From NCBI GenBank assembly GCA_026545225.1, contig CM048845.1, positions 106,715,033-106,779,032 of the forward strand: a DNA stretch of 64,000 nt, read 5' to 3'. The position numbers and the translations under genes were made by a program. The stretch comes from Cornus controversa (Eukaryota > Streptophyta > Magnoliopsida > Cornales > Cornaceae). Shown here piece after piece: positions 11,585 through 24,839 of this stretch (positions are counted from its first letter, which is position 1; each line of letters begins with the position of its first letter). Below the pieces are notes generated by a model. The model saw only the letters and a program-made list of their open reading frames with translations, did no database searches and was not told where the DNA came from.

Positions 11585-14253
11585 GTTTTGCTATGGTAAG
11601 ATCGACTTGTGGTCTTATATATAGCATGTGTTATCAAGATTTTGATTGAAACTCGAGAACAGTACTATATAAATATTGAGTGTTTTCTCTAATTTCATTT
11701 GTCTTTTTACGGACATTTCTTATCATTTGACTTTTGCCCTTTTTCTGGATATATCATGATATCGTCTTAGATCCAATATTTGTGAAAAAAATAACAATAA
11801 TAATAATAAATATTTGTGAATAATAATAATAATAATAATAAAGATTAAATACAATAAAAGGTCTATCTACCTTTTTGGGGGTTTCAGAATGAATATACAA
11901 TATATGAAGGTAAACTTTATCTATAACCCTTGTTTTGTTTTTGTTTTTGTTTTTCGCTTTTGTTTTTTTATTTTTTTGTTCCTTCACAAGATTAACTCTC
12001 ACAAGTAACCTTTATCTATACCTTATACTTTTGAAAGGAAAAAAAATGTCACTGAAGCACAGGCTTGGTGGTTATCTATAGTATGTTTTTGCATAGTTTG
12101 CACTTTAGGAGTTAAAAAACCGGTCAACCTTCGTATACAGGGATGACCTCAGACATCAAACTTAATTCAATCCACTCTAAAGGGTTGGAAAAAATTGAAT
12201 CCAAACTTATTTGTAAAATATCGTATTGGATTGGATTGGTTCTACTGATTGAGTTTTTCTAAATAGCTCCATATTTTTATTTTTTTTTAACCATGGCCCA
12301 ATACATATATTAACAATTTATTAACATTAGTTCATATATTTAAAAATAATCACTTTAAATCATTATAATGAAAAAGAATCATACGGATGGAATTTTTAAG
12401 ACTCTTATCAATAATATGATCTAATCCCTACGGATTCTTAATTTATATTCAATTTGATCTGCAATAATCGAATTAAATCATATCGGAATCACATATTAAT
12501 GGATCAAATAAACACCCCTAGTCACATAATCCTACACCCAATAATCCAATCATGGCCTCTTCCAAAACCCTAATCCCATAGATTGTCTTTGATGTTATGT
12601 CACAAATCAGACTGGGGGGACCAAGATAGGTCATGGCAAGTAGCCCAACAAAGACACTAGGCTAAATCCAAGAGAGCAAGCTGCAGGCCCGACCCGAGCT
12701 AAATACATCAGATGTAAACTTTGAATAGTCATTAGTAACGGCTAGTGTGGTAACCATTACAAAAGGCTATTCCAGTCAGCTCCGGTGATCGGTGACAATG
12801 TCTGACCTTTCGAGCTAGTGAAAGAGCTAAAAGCTCACTCTCAGCTCACTTCCACGAAGGAGCAGTGGAGGTGGACGACTGCGAGAGGTCGAGGAGATCC
12901 ATTCTCGAGCTAGCTCTGTGAAATCCCCACTGTTACATTGGAATTTATTTATCATTTGAAGTACTTAAGCCAAATCTCGGGAGAGGTCGAAGTAATTTAC
13001 CCTTATTTTTATTTTTTAAGATTTTATATTATTTTTCTAATTAACCTATAATATATTTTAAATTGAATTAAATCTTATTCTTTAAAAAAAAAACTAAAAA
13101 AAATCACTTGTCATATTATAAAAGTGTTACAAACGAATCTCCCAGAGGCAACCAGAAAATAAAATATTCAAAATTTTAAATACTTTTACACGTCGCTGCG
13201 TATTCAAATGTCCATACCACAACACTACTCTTCAAATAAGTTGTCTAGTTGTCATTTCAAGTCTACTATTCAACCATTTTTCCATTCTCCGTTCAAAATA
13301 ATTATTACTTTGTGGACTTTGAATTTTCATGCTTGCTGGATTATCTTTCAAGTCCAAATTGTGTGATTTTATATAACAGAATTATACTACAATTACATAT
13401 GAAAAATAATAAAAATTTTGATCTGTTTTTCTATAGACCAGATTATCTTTCAAGTCCTAATTGTGTAATTGAATAATAATTCTATAGAATTCGAAATAAT
13501 TAGAATAACTCTTGTGTGAGTTAAATGATGACCTCAGCACATTACATTAGTATAAGATCATGTGATCAGAATTACGGAAAATTATTATATACCATGGAAA
13601 TTCTGTGTATTAGAGAATTCAACCACTAATAACACTCTGTGTTATAATTTCTTATAATAATAAAAAATAAAGTTTTATCACAGGTGAAATTCTTAAGTTT
13701 AAGAAATTTTCAAATATTGTAGAATTACTTGAGACTCACTACTTTATTTACAAAACTCTCATCTGAACTGGTGTAAAAGTCGGAAAAGATTTACAATACA
13801 TTCGATGTAAATACACTCCGTGTATTTAGACCATGCGTGTTATACACGTGCCATAAAATTCACTTTGTGTATTGTACATGTATAATTTAAATTTATCCGT
13901 GTAGAGTTATTCATGTAAATTGTTAATTATAATTTGACTTTTCTTTCGTATCATTCCCATTTTGGACTAGTGATTGAATGCACACAGCAAGTGGCTTCAA
14001 GTGCCTTTGATTACCAGACAAGTGAAACACTGAACTAAATTGGCAATGAAAGTATCATTACTCTTGTGCAATTTCACACTGAGCACTGTTCTACTACAAT
14101 TATAATTGGAAAATAATAAAAGAGTAATGATACTTTGTTTGATTGAAAAAGGCCGATTAGAATCCGAGTGCAACTTGGTTGCCCATGTCAACAAAATTTC
14201 TTCGCTTGTAGAAGAGCTAAAAAAAAATACAGAGTAGCTGAAATGTTCTCTCT
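11303..14253. other. Promoter side of the zinc-finger gene and intergenic DNA
   Basis: The first few hundred bases are upstream of the minus-strand zinc-finger gene. Beyond them are (AAT)n triplets near 11790-11840. A less AT-rich patch at about 12600-12930 codes for nothing I recognise and may be an old transposon scrap. A direct repeat (GATTATCTTTCAAGTCC at about 13340 and about 13440) also occurs. No gene is supported. Confidence 0.5.
11546..11584. repeat. (TA)n-(GA)n compound microsatellite in the zinc-finger promoter
   Basis: A TA run followed by a GA run lies about 245-280 bp upstream of the zinc-finger start codon. Read in the gene's direction it is a CT tract followed by TA. GA/CT tracts are common in plant promoters and can bind GAGA-binding factors; a role here is only inferred. 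Confidence 0.8.
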
Positions 14254-14440
14254 GATTCTCTCTCCACAATTCCCTTCTCTCCCTCTTCTTCATTTCTGTT
14301 TTCTTTCCCCATTTCCTCCATTCTTCCTCTTTCTGATTTCCCGATTCTCTCTCCATGATTCCCTTCTCTCCCTCTTCTTCTTTGTTACTGTTTTCTTTCC
14401 CCAGTTACTCAATTCTTCCTCTTTCCCCTCTTTCTGATTT
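14254..14440. repeat. Pyrimidine-rich tandem duplication
   Basis: A CT-rich block beginning GATTCTCTCTCCA at 14254 is repeated at 14343 (period 89), with shared CCCTTCTCTCCCTCTTCTTC and TTCTTTCCCCA parts. Such tracts are common in plant 5' leaders, and this might belong to a non-coding first exon of the FDM gene. I could not define a donor site, so that link is a guess. Confidence 0.7.
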
Positions 14441-16253
14441 CACAAAATCAAAGTAATAACATAGCATCAAGAGTGTTCTACTTCATGCCCAGGAAATCTC
14501 AAAATTCATCCAGCAGATACCTACGTCTACACAAGGTGGTGTGAAGGAAAGATTATAATCAAGTAATGGTTGTACACTCATGTACGAGAAACCCCAAATT
14601 TCATTCAAGTAATTATTCGATCTCTCTTTCCCTCTTCTCTCTCATCTTTTTTCCAACACCCAACTCTCTCTCCACCAGACCCATCATCACCTTCAATCCA
14701 AACCGTTCCTCCGCACCGACCAATTCAATCACATTCATGATCGAACTAGTCCGTTCTTTCGGTATTCAGGCCAAGAAGTAAAGGATGGTCTTTCGGTATT
14801 CATGCCAAGCAGTTGTTCTTGTGGGATTATGTGTCTGAAATCAATCTTATTCCAAATCAGGATGGTTTCCATGTTGGGGGTTTGTGAGAGAAATTGATGG
14901 TTTGAGACTATTTCCAGTTGAAACAACAAGGGATGTAACGAGTAACACCCATAATCCATATACATATAAGATGTGGCTATATATATGGTTTTGTAAATTG
15001 GTGAGAAGGATATTTATATTGGAATCCAATGTTGTTAATTTTACAACATCTAAAAAAAATAATGGCATTGTGTAGTGTGTGACAATTCTTCTGGAATGTT
15101 TTCAATGGCATTATGTTATTTCTGGTTATTCTTATTATTGGGCTGCTGTTGCATTGAGTCAGCTTCAAGGTACAGCTATACTCGTTTTAGCTTGCTTAAA
15201 GTTCGGTCTTGGTCAATATGGGGTTGCTATATATAAGATGTTTGGGATTCTTTAATGGTTGTTTATGTGTCTAAATTTCTTCACGGTTTAATTTTCCACT
15301 GAAAGTGTTTTCTAATAATTCGTTTTCTTGCCGTATTGGTTCGGGCCAACAAGAGGATTTTTATTTCCCTATGCTCCATAAAATTGTTTGTCATACCAGT
15401 TTACCACATTTCTGGAGAAAGTGATATTAGTGGGTCTTTCGACCCGACACACACGCATGATCGCGCGCGCACACCAAAAAAGAAAAAAGAAAAAAAAAAA
15501 GAAGATTTTTAGTACGGGGTAAAATGAAGAACATGTTTCTTGCATAAAACAACATGTAGAAAATGTTTTCTGTAGAAAAAGCTCCCTTGAAACTGCTTTT
15601 ATATGTCTCTTGGATATAAATTTAAACCTAATTTAGGAAGGCCATAAAAAGGCCTTTACCAAGCCATGGTCCCTCCAATGTGTTATGCTGGGAGGAGTAG
15701 GACATAGATCTAACCTTTTGGTATTATTTGAACAAACTCAGACTGGAACCTGTGTTGTCTTGTTTGCCTACTCCATTAATTCAACCATTTATGCATCAGA
15801 TTCTATATTTGCTTCAATTTAGTACCTTATGCACAAATTTCCAAATATAACAGTTTTATTTCTTAATTATCATGCTGGCATTATTCATGATTGTGTTCTT
15901 GTCAAGATTGTACAAGTCCCACACTACTTAATTTAGGGCAACATCAATAATCTCAACTTTTTCTCTTCATTTCTTCCAAATCATGGTTGTTTGTTGGTGC
16001 TTTGAACTACCATGTTATCTCAATAGCAGATTGGTGCTACCTTACTGGATTTTATTCTGTTTCACAATTTTTTTTTTCTTTCTCATTTTTATTTATTTAT
16101 TTGGGTTTCTTTTCAGAAATGTGGCTTAATTCTTTCAATAGAATTTCTATCTTGGATAGTTTCTGTTTTGATGATTTCCGGTAATATATAATTATGAATT
16201 CTTCATTGTCCATGTTTGTAACAATTCATTTTTGGCTTTAATTTTCAAGTTAG
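14441..16253. other. Upstream region of the FDM gene, unrecognised
   Basis: No protein family is recognisable here. The phrase CTTTCGGTATTCA occurs twice close together (near 14757 and 14790). The last part is T-rich and pyrimidine-rich before the FDM start codon and would suit the end of a leader intron. Confidence 0.4.
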
Positions 16254-19200
16254 ATGGACTACAGTTCAGATGAAGAGTCAGACATAAGTGAATCAGAGAT
16301 AGAAGATTACAAAGAGAAACCTTATGAACAACTGAGAGCTGGCAACTACAAAGTAAAGAGTGCAAATGGCACCCTTAGGTGCCCCTTCTGTGCTGGAAAG
16401 AAGAAACAAGATTACAAGTATAAGGAGCTTTTTCAACATGCTTCAGGAGTGGGTAAAGGTTCCTCTAACAGAACTGCAAAACAAAAGGCAAACCACCTTG
16501 CACTGGCCAAATTCTTGGAGATGGACCTTGCAAATGAGGCTGAGGAACCCCAACGTGCGACTAGACCACCACCTTTAGTTCAAAGCTCAGAGCAGAATGA
16601 TCTATACTGTTGGCCTTGGACTCGAATTGTGATGAACATAGTGAACGAGCCAAAGAATGAAAAAACTTTGGGTGAGAGTGGGTATTGGTTGGAAAAGTTC
16701 TCTAAATATAAACCTCTAGAAGTTGAGCTTTTCTGGGATGACCAGCACCAAACTGCCCAAGCTGTTGTGAAATTTGATAACGATTGGACTGGTTTCAAGA
16801 ATGCCATGGAATTTGAGAAAATTTTTGAGTCTGATTGCCACAGCAAAAAGGAATGGAATGCTCAGAAAAGTCTTCCTGGTTCACATATTTATGGATGGTT
16901 TGCTCGTGCAGATGACTATGATTCGGAAGGGCCAATAGGAAATTATCTTCGTAAGAAAGGAGAGTTAAAAACAATCTCTAATCTCGTCCAAGAAGCGACT
17001 CAGGATAGAAACAAAATTGTGACGAACCTAGCCATTGAGATAGATTTAACAAATGAAAATCTGAATGAATTACAGTACAAGTACAATGAGAAGTCCATGT
17101 CGCTAAGTAGGATGCTTGAGGAGAAAGACATGCTACACGTTGCTTTCTACGAAGGTTCCCCTCTCTCTCTTCCCACCTCTATATATCTATATGTATGTAT
17201 GTATATATGTGTTGATCTATGTGCCTATGCATGTGTGTTTATGCATGCTCATACGTGGCTATACATACATGATGTGATGTTAAGAATTATCTATATAGAC
17301 TATTACATTACGTATCTACTTCACCTGTGAATGTTGGATTTCAACCCTTGGTGGATCCACTCATCATATAGCCTGTTCATTTACCTTCAATCATTATATT
17401 TTAGGGTTTTAAAGTTGGTCTGTTGAACTTGTTGGTGCCTGTGAGCTGTGTAAAAGGCTAGTCACTAGCTAATATTGGTCCCTGTTGATTGAGGGTGCTG
17501 GAAGGGACCAGACTGGTTACAGATTGAACCTTTGGCACTATTTGCACAAAGTGGTTGCCCTTTTATTCAAAGTGGCGAATGGTACGGGGAAAAATAAGAA
17601 TGAAAATTGGTTAAGTTGATTAATGAACATTTAGGGGCTCATAAAGGCTCAAAGTGTGCTACAATCATCATACCTGGCCATTCATTCTCTATTGCTACAT
17701 GAAACTAGCTAAGTTAATAATATGTGACTCTGTATTACTATATCAGAAACAAGGAAGATGCAGCGTCTAGCACGAGAGCATGTTAAAAGGATTTTAGATG
17801 AGCAGGAGATGCTGAATTATGAGTTGGATAAGAAGAAAAAAGAACTTGATTCTTGGAGCAAAGAGCTGAACAAACGTGAGGCACTAACTGAACGCGAGAG
17901 GCAGAAACTTGATGAGGAGAAGAAAAAGGTAATATATATTCATTTTATACATTCATTGAAATGCATGGCACACGGACATATATGTTTGCTGATGAGGAGA
18001 ACTTGTTATTTCCTTTGTTCTCTCTTTGTCTGTCTCTCTCTCTCTCTGTTTGACATCCAAGATTTTCCGTCATTTTTCCAATTACAGTTTGCTGATTGAT
18101 CATTTCATTTGGTACGGCAGTGATTTGCTCCATCCAGAAAACAGGGATACATAGAGAAATGTCTTTTTTAATAATGCATGATTTGTCCTCGTAATGTACA
18201 CAATACAGGCAAATATACTTCTTTTCTTCCAGTATAATTATAGTGAATATATCTGTCTAGTTGTCCCTGGTATTCCCTGTTTCAAATATTAAAATTCAAA
18301 ACTATATCAGTGGATTACACCAAAACAAAATAAAAAACTTTAAAAAAAAATGAAGGAAAGAAGAAAAGACAGAAAAAGACAACAATTGTTTCATAATCTC
18401 AACAGAGGAGGAGTTTCTTTTTGCAGTATGGATGCTTTATCTGAGTAGTCAGTACTAATTTATTTGTTTTTCCTTTCTTTTTTATCCTTTTAGAATACTG
18501 TAAGAAACAATTCACTTCAAATGGCTTCCATGGAGCAGAAAAGAGCTGACGAAAATGTCTTAAGGCTGGTTGAAGAGCAAAAGGTGTGCATCTTAGTATT
18601 AGGCTATGACTAGATATGCTAGTTTGCAGTTTAAGCTTTTCTTTTTTCTTATATAACAATTTGTGTACCTTTTATTGACTGGGTACCAAATGGGCAGAGG
18701 GAGAAAGAAGAGGCTTTAAATAAGATACTTAACTTAGAAAAGCAACTAGATGCTAAACAGAAACTGGAGATGGAAATTGAAGAGCTGAAAGGGAAACTAC
18801 AGGTGATGAAGCATCTGGGAGATGAAGATGATGCCGCAGTTCAGAAAAAGATGAAAGAGATGACTGAAGAACTCGAGCAAAAAATTGAGGAAATGGGTGA
18901 TGTGGAATCTTTAAATCAAACTCTCATTGTCAAAGAGCGCCAAAGCAATGACGAGCTGCAAGAAGCTCGTAAAGAATTGATCACAGTATGTTTTCTTTTC
19001 CCTGCCAGGTTGTTCTCTGGGATTGTTTGATTTGAGTTTTATGCTGAGGTACCGTATGAGAATTGGACTGCTATGAATTATCAGTTTAACAAGTATCCTT
19101 AAGTTAAATATGTGGATTCATGGCACACAAGGGTCAAGTTGGCCTCCAATGTATCAGATGAAGCGTGACTCTCCTATTAACATCACATTTTCTCGTAGTT

Positions 19201-20423
19201 GACAAAAACAAAATGAGATCAGAGAGAACCAAGTTGTTAGTTAGCATATTTTATTTGATTACAAGCGTAATAACATGGTTCATGTTCCAAGATCAGCCAC
19301 ACTCTGCAAATAATGCTATTCTAAAGATTAGGTCTCTATCCAATCTAGCCTTACCAGCACCCTTGATTTATGGGGAACACACTGGCAATGACCCTTATTC
19401 TTCGTGTGCAAGCATGCAAGCAAGTTGTCCTTGCCTATAACCCCCCTAGAAAGATAAAGCAGACTTTGTCGACCACATAACTTCAGGCTGCAAGTTTGTG
19501 ATTATTGGGATTATTCTTTCAACTCGTTCACAACCAAATTTCCTCAGTTGAAATGAACTCCTGACATTGGTTTCTCTTTCTTTTCAGGGCTTGAGCGATA
19601 TGTTGAGTGCTGGTCGCAACACTCTTATTGGGATAAAGAGAATGGGAGAAATAGATGTAAAGCCCTTTCAGAATACATGCAAACTAAGATTCCCACTTGA
19701 AGAAGCACAAATCAAGGCCTCAGAACAATGCTCCCTGTGGCAGGAGAGACTGAAAAAACCAGAATGGCATCCATTTAAGATAGTTGGTGTTGAAGGAAAT
19801 CGTCAGGTATGCCTTCTGAGTATCGGTCTACTGTTCTGCTCACTCATGGTGATTCTGTGGACTAGATCTTGTTCACAAGGTTGTCACTTATATATTGTGT
19901 TTGCATATGTTAATTCCCTAGACATGTATCGTGATAACCTATCAAACAAGTAAATGGCTCCCAGATACTCTTTCATCATGGTCCTGAATGTCTCACAGAC
20001 AGATTGTAGAGAGAAAACTTGAACCTATTTTTCTCTCATTTTGCTTGTGGCTAGAAACCTGCCCAATTTTCAGTAACTTAGTAATGTTGATTGAGTTCAA
20101 GAATTTTATGGAAGTCTGTGCTCCCGTCTTCCTACAAGTCTAAATAACTAGTTATTGGGGGATTAAGAAGATGTAAATGATGTTGTGTAATACAGGAAGT
20201 TATAAATGAGGACGATGAGATGCTGCAAAATCTCAAGGAGGAATGGGGAGATGACATATACGAGGCAGTCACTACAGCCTTAAATGAAATCAATGAATAT
20301 AATCCAAGTGGGAGGTATGTGGTGCCTGAGCTGTGGAACTTCAAAGAAAAAAGGAAAGCAACATTGAAGGAAGTGATTAGTTACATCTTGAAGAATTTGA
20401 AGACACTTAAGCGCAAGAGATGA
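16254..20423 (+). CDS. FDM: FDM/IDN2-family factor of DNA methylation (zf-XS, XS, coiled coil, XH)
   Basis: Six coding exons can be joined with GT-AG introns and no frame break: 16254-17154, 17747-17928, 18494-18583, 18698-18985, 19588-19806 and 20196-20423, giving 635 residues (Arabidopsis FDM1 is about 634). Residues 43-85 form the zf-XS zinc finger (C43, C46, H62, H81). About 117-228 is the XS domain, which binds double-stranded RNA with 5' overhangs in this family. About 235-500 is a long charged coiled coil for dimerisation. About 505-635 is the XH domain, ending in a WNFKEKRKATLKEVI-type block. Family members work in the nucleus in RNA-directed DNA methylation, in a complex with IDN2, downstream of siRNA and Pol V transcripts. 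Without splicing, frame 1 runs on into intron 1 and would add a false tail. The exact member (FDM1/2 or another) is not settled. The gene looks intact. Confidence 0.94.
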
Positions 20424-20765
20424 TGAGATTAAGGTTGGTACTTGTATATTTTATTTGTCATTCAATTTTGATTTTTACTGGTTAGATAAATCAAGGGATG
20501 ACTTAATGAATTTTGAATCGAGACATGCATGCTTGTGAATAATGATCATCTATATAGATGTATTTTAAAGCTTACAGTATTGATTTGAACGGTTGGATTC
20601 TTATGATTGGTATTACTACAAATTTTGTCGGCATCTATAAATCAAAAGTAAAAAATAAATATGAAGATTTTCTCAGTTTTGGGAGTAAATTCTCTTGGGT
20701 GTTGTTCCAGAACCTTGGGTTCAACTCTTTAAGTTATGTCTAGAGCTAGTACACCTATTTTAGTG
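20424..20765. other. 3' flank of the FDM gene
   Basis: This should hold the 3' untranslated region. Nothing else is recognised. A GT donor-like site just after the stop codon (near 20434) and an AG acceptor-like site near 28602 raise the possibility of a 3'-UTR intron that now contains the viral fossil. This is speculative. Confidence 0.4.
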
Positions 20766-21453
20766 GCAATCTAATCTAGTCCATAAAGTAGTTTGGTTTA
20801 ACATCAAATCTGATTATTTTGTGATTTTCGAGAAGATTCTCTTAAATTAGCAAAGGATCTTACCCCAAGAACCCTTGCTATTGAGAGCTTGATTCATTTA
20901 AAAATTACTGCTCTCACTCTTCTTAACACTACAAAACTATTAACAATGGTTTCTGACGGAAGAAGGATTTTTGTCACTGATTTAAGTATCGACTTCCCTT
21001 CATATTCTGCTCAGCATCTTCAAAAGGCAAAAAGCCTTCTCAAAGATATCTCCGAATTCAAGCTTGAGCTTCCTCAAGAAATTCTCCACTCAGCAGAAAT
21101 GGAAGATTATTTTATTAATCACCATGATGCACAAAGTCCAGAAACTCCTCCGGACCTTGATGAATATGAACTCCATAATTTACTCAATCAGATGGAAGGA
21201 TAATAGATCTCATAAACGACTGCATTCTATCCAGCACACACGACACGACAGAGGTCTTTTCCATATCGTTGTAAAGATGCTAAAGTTAGTGTCGGCAGCA
21301 AAGTCAAAAGCTCAACAGTAAAAGCAAGCATCGGCAGAAACTGACAAAAAATAAACAGTAATTTGTCGGAAGAAAGTCAAAAAGGTTATAGTACTGCTAC
21401 AGTAATACGCACCGATTACTGTCGTAGCCTCCGGTCTCCAGTCATCCTATGTC

Positions 21454-21593
21454 TATAAATGAAGTTGAAGACTGAAGTTGGAAAGCACCTTCTGATATAC
21501 GCTCTCTAATGCTTTTATGTTTTTATCTCAGTTGTTTATAATCTACCGTCTGCTTTCTGCTTCCGTGTGTTTTTGTAAATGGTATCAGAGCTT
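21454..21593 (+). promoter_or_regulatory. Leader of the caulimovirid fossil: TATA box and tRNA-Met primer site
   Basis: TATAAA lies at 21454-21459. About 120 bp further on, TGGTATCAGAGC (from 21580) is complementary to the 3' end of initiator tRNA-Met, the primer used by caulimovirids and many plant LTR elements. Position and order (promoter, then primer site, then coat-protein region) match a pararetroviral large intergenic region. Confidence 0.8.
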
Positions 21594-21877
21594 TGTAACG
21601 AAGCCTGAATAGTAAGTTTTCTTTTGCTTATGTATATAAATTTCTGTTAATATTCAGCAATAATAGTGAATAGTGTGATATTATCTTTTCTTCCAGTTAA
21701 TATATAATTTTTTTAATTTCTTGGTTACATTTCTGGTTTTTATAAATCTCATACGCTTGCATACTGGTTTTATTTTGCTTGCTTGTTCGTTGTCTGAGGG
21801 ACGTTAGGATGTTAACAAGCCTTGGTTTAAAACCATTAGAGTCTGCGAGAGGTCTTAAGAACCCTTAAAAATCCAGA

Positions 21878-24600
21878 ATGGCCGAAGAAAAAGAATTCGA
21901 TTGTATCTGTGACTGGATAGGAAAAGATACTAGTGAATATGATCATAGTGTCCACATTAAGAATAGTGAAGAACATGATCTAAATAAGATCAGTTCCAGT
22001 GTTAACTCTCTAATAGATATCGTATCTTCTTGGAATAGAAAATTCCAAAAATATCAAACATCTACAGCAATGATGATTGATGGATCATTTGAGAATATAA
22101 ATAATATTCTTGAAAAAATCGATAATAAAATCGATTATCTTCAGGGAATTCTTGACCTTTCTGAATTCACAGAAAAAAGTCAAGAACTTATTCATATAAT
22201 AGAAATTTTGAAACAAATCAAAACAGATAATTTAGCAGATTTGTATCCAGAACATACTCCGGGTACAAAAAATCTCTACTATGGGACAAAAGAAATTCTG
22301 ATGTTCCATAAAAAAAAAACCATCTTTTTAATAATCAAGAGTACGATAATATAGTTGAAATTCTAGACTATTGGAGAGAAATCTATAAAGATCCTTCACT
22401 AACTATTGAAGAAAGAAATAAAATTCTTCAAAACATAAGGAAAACATCTTTAGATTATGAAGAGATCCTAAGTCACTTCAATTATCAGATAAACCCAATA
22501 TCTGATACTGAATCAAAAAACGAAGAAAAAGTTACAAAAATAACTAATGATTCGACTGATTCTTCCGAACCCGACGTAGATGACTCAACATCTACTGATT
22601 ATGATGAAGAAATAGAAGTAGAAACTCCTTCAACTTCTAATCCTCAGTTTCTAAGATCACCAAAAAGAAAGATCGATGAACCCATCGATCCAGAGTTTTT
22701 CGGAGATTATGGCATCTCAGGAGAACCTGAACAAGTTTTTCCTACAAGAACTGAAGAAGGAACTTCAGATCCAAAACCTAGTTTAAGTCGAAGAGACGAT
22801 ATAAACAAGATTAATGTTGCTCAAAATGGCACTTATCTTGATCTTACACATATTCCATTTAAAGATCAAGAATAAGTTATAGATGATTGGGCACAATCAC
22901 TGTCCATTCTCATCACTAATTACAAGACAGTCTGGAATAAAGAAAAATTCTTAGATTATATTGCGGCAACTCTACAAGGAGATGTCTTAGCATGGCTTCG
23001 CCAATGGGATCAGACTGATGAAGGAAAAGCTATAAAAGCTAGTCTTCTTAATGATTTTAAATCTTTCGAAGAAATACTTCGAGAATTCACAAAAATCATA
23101 AAAGAACATATGTGTGGATTTTCTGGAAAAGAAAACCTGCAAGAAGATGCAAACTATGCATTAACAAAAATTGAATTATGTGACATTTGTCAATACGACA
23201 AATTTGTTGTATTATATAAGAAATATTATTTCTTGATTAATCCTCCAAAAAATTAATTTTGGTTAGAACAATTTTTTAGTAAACTTCCTTATCCATGGGA
23301 CGAATTAGCCAACAAAGGCTATTCTGATTTCCTAAAAAACCTAGGAAAACCTGATAATCTAGGTTTTAGGATAAATTATGTCCTAAGATTAATAATAGAT
23401 AGATGTTTAGAAATACAGGCTAAAAGGAATGTAAAAAATCAAATTGCTTGTTCTAAATAAGGACAACAATGTTGTGATAAAATATTACAAGAAAATTGGA
23501 AAGTAGGATGTAACACAACCTACTCTAAAAAGAAAAAGAAATTTTCAAAAACTAAAAATTTTAAAAGAAAAACTTTTCGTTGGAAAAAATGGAATATGGA
23601 GAAAACTCCTTCTAAAAAGAAGTATATCAGGAAGAAAATATCTTCTCCAAAAGAGTCGACATCTAAAAAGACAGAATGTAGATGCTACATCTGTAATGAA
23701 TTAGGTCATATTTCTCCAAATTGTCCAAATAAGGGCAAAGGAACTAGAAAAATGATTAAAATGATTGAAGAACAAAATCTTGAAATCATTTTTGGTTATG
23801 AAATTTCTGATCAAGAAACAATTCTTTATGAAATTTCAAGTGAAGATGAATCTTCTGATGAAGAATTAGTTTTTATGATTAATTCTACTTCCACCGACAA
23901 TGACACCATCAGACTAGGAGATGTCATTAATGAAGAAGTTTCTTTTACAAAAGAACAACTTCAACAAATGCAAAAAATGCAAATTGTTAAAAAGGATGAA
24001 ATCTGCAAAATCTCTCCTTTCACAAAATTTAATCCATTTTCTGCTAGAGTTTTTGAACAATTTAGTGGAAATACCGCCGTTAAATGTATAGCAGAAGGTA
24101 GTGTTGAACTCAGTATTTTCACTAAAGAAAAAATTTCTCGATGGAAGAAGAAATATCCTGAAGTAAGATACATTTATATTGGAATCATACAAATAAAGAT
24201 AACCTCTTTATACCGAAGAGGAATCTAATCTAGTCCATAAAGTAGTCTGGTTTAACATCAAACCTGATTATTTTGTCTCCATTAATGATCCAACAATAGA
24301 AAAAGCTATTAGGATCATAATCCAATGTCAAGACACGGAACTTGACGATGCAACAACAGATCTAAACATAGAATGGAAAACAATCCATGAATTAACAAAA
24401 ATCACAGAGACATCTACAAAACCATTTGATAAAACTCTGGTAGAAATCTTTGAGCCACGACCATATGATACGATTATAACTCCAAGGCTCGAAAGATGGG
24501 AAGATCTGAAGATTCCAAAACCCTGGATATTTCAGCAAAATATTCAAAAATTCATTAAAACTCCAAAAATTGAAATAACAGCTTATGGAGATAATCTTTA
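21878..24600 (+). other. Coat-protein and movement-protein part of the caulimovirid fossil
   Basis: A Lys/Glu-rich region leads into a zinc knuckle at about 23683-23724 (CYICNELGHISPNC; spacing C-X2-C-X4-H-X4-C). It is preceded by a Lys/Arg-rich tract, as in caulimovirid coat proteins. Downstream, around 24060-24220, lies a segment with RYIYIG followed by a SLYRRGI end, which resembles the N-terminal core of the 30K-type movement proteins of this family. Treated as fossil and broken. Confidence 0.72.
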
Positions 24601-24839
24601 CATGACTAATAAAACTGATGACCGTGAAAAAGAACCTGAATCACTCATCAGAAAAAATCCGCGATGGCAAAAAGAATTTCCATCAGATCTTCAAAAAATC
24701 CAAAGACAAATTTCTAACAAAGGAATTAGTTTTAGAGAACCAAGAGCACCACCTCCTATGTTACCTCCAAGATTTTCCTTAGACAAAGGAAAACAAATAG
24801 GATCATCAGATAATCCAATATTACCTGGATCCTCCTCTA

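Noticed and set aside
15080-15180. Possible small exon with hydrophobic or Trp/Tyr-rich translation
   Set aside because: Two frames look weakly protein-like, but no family match or consistent splice partners could be supported.
17155-17330. C-terminal extension of FDM exon 1 into following sequence
   Set aside because: This is read-through into intron 1; the GT donor at 17155 and the acceptor before 17747 restore the family sequence.
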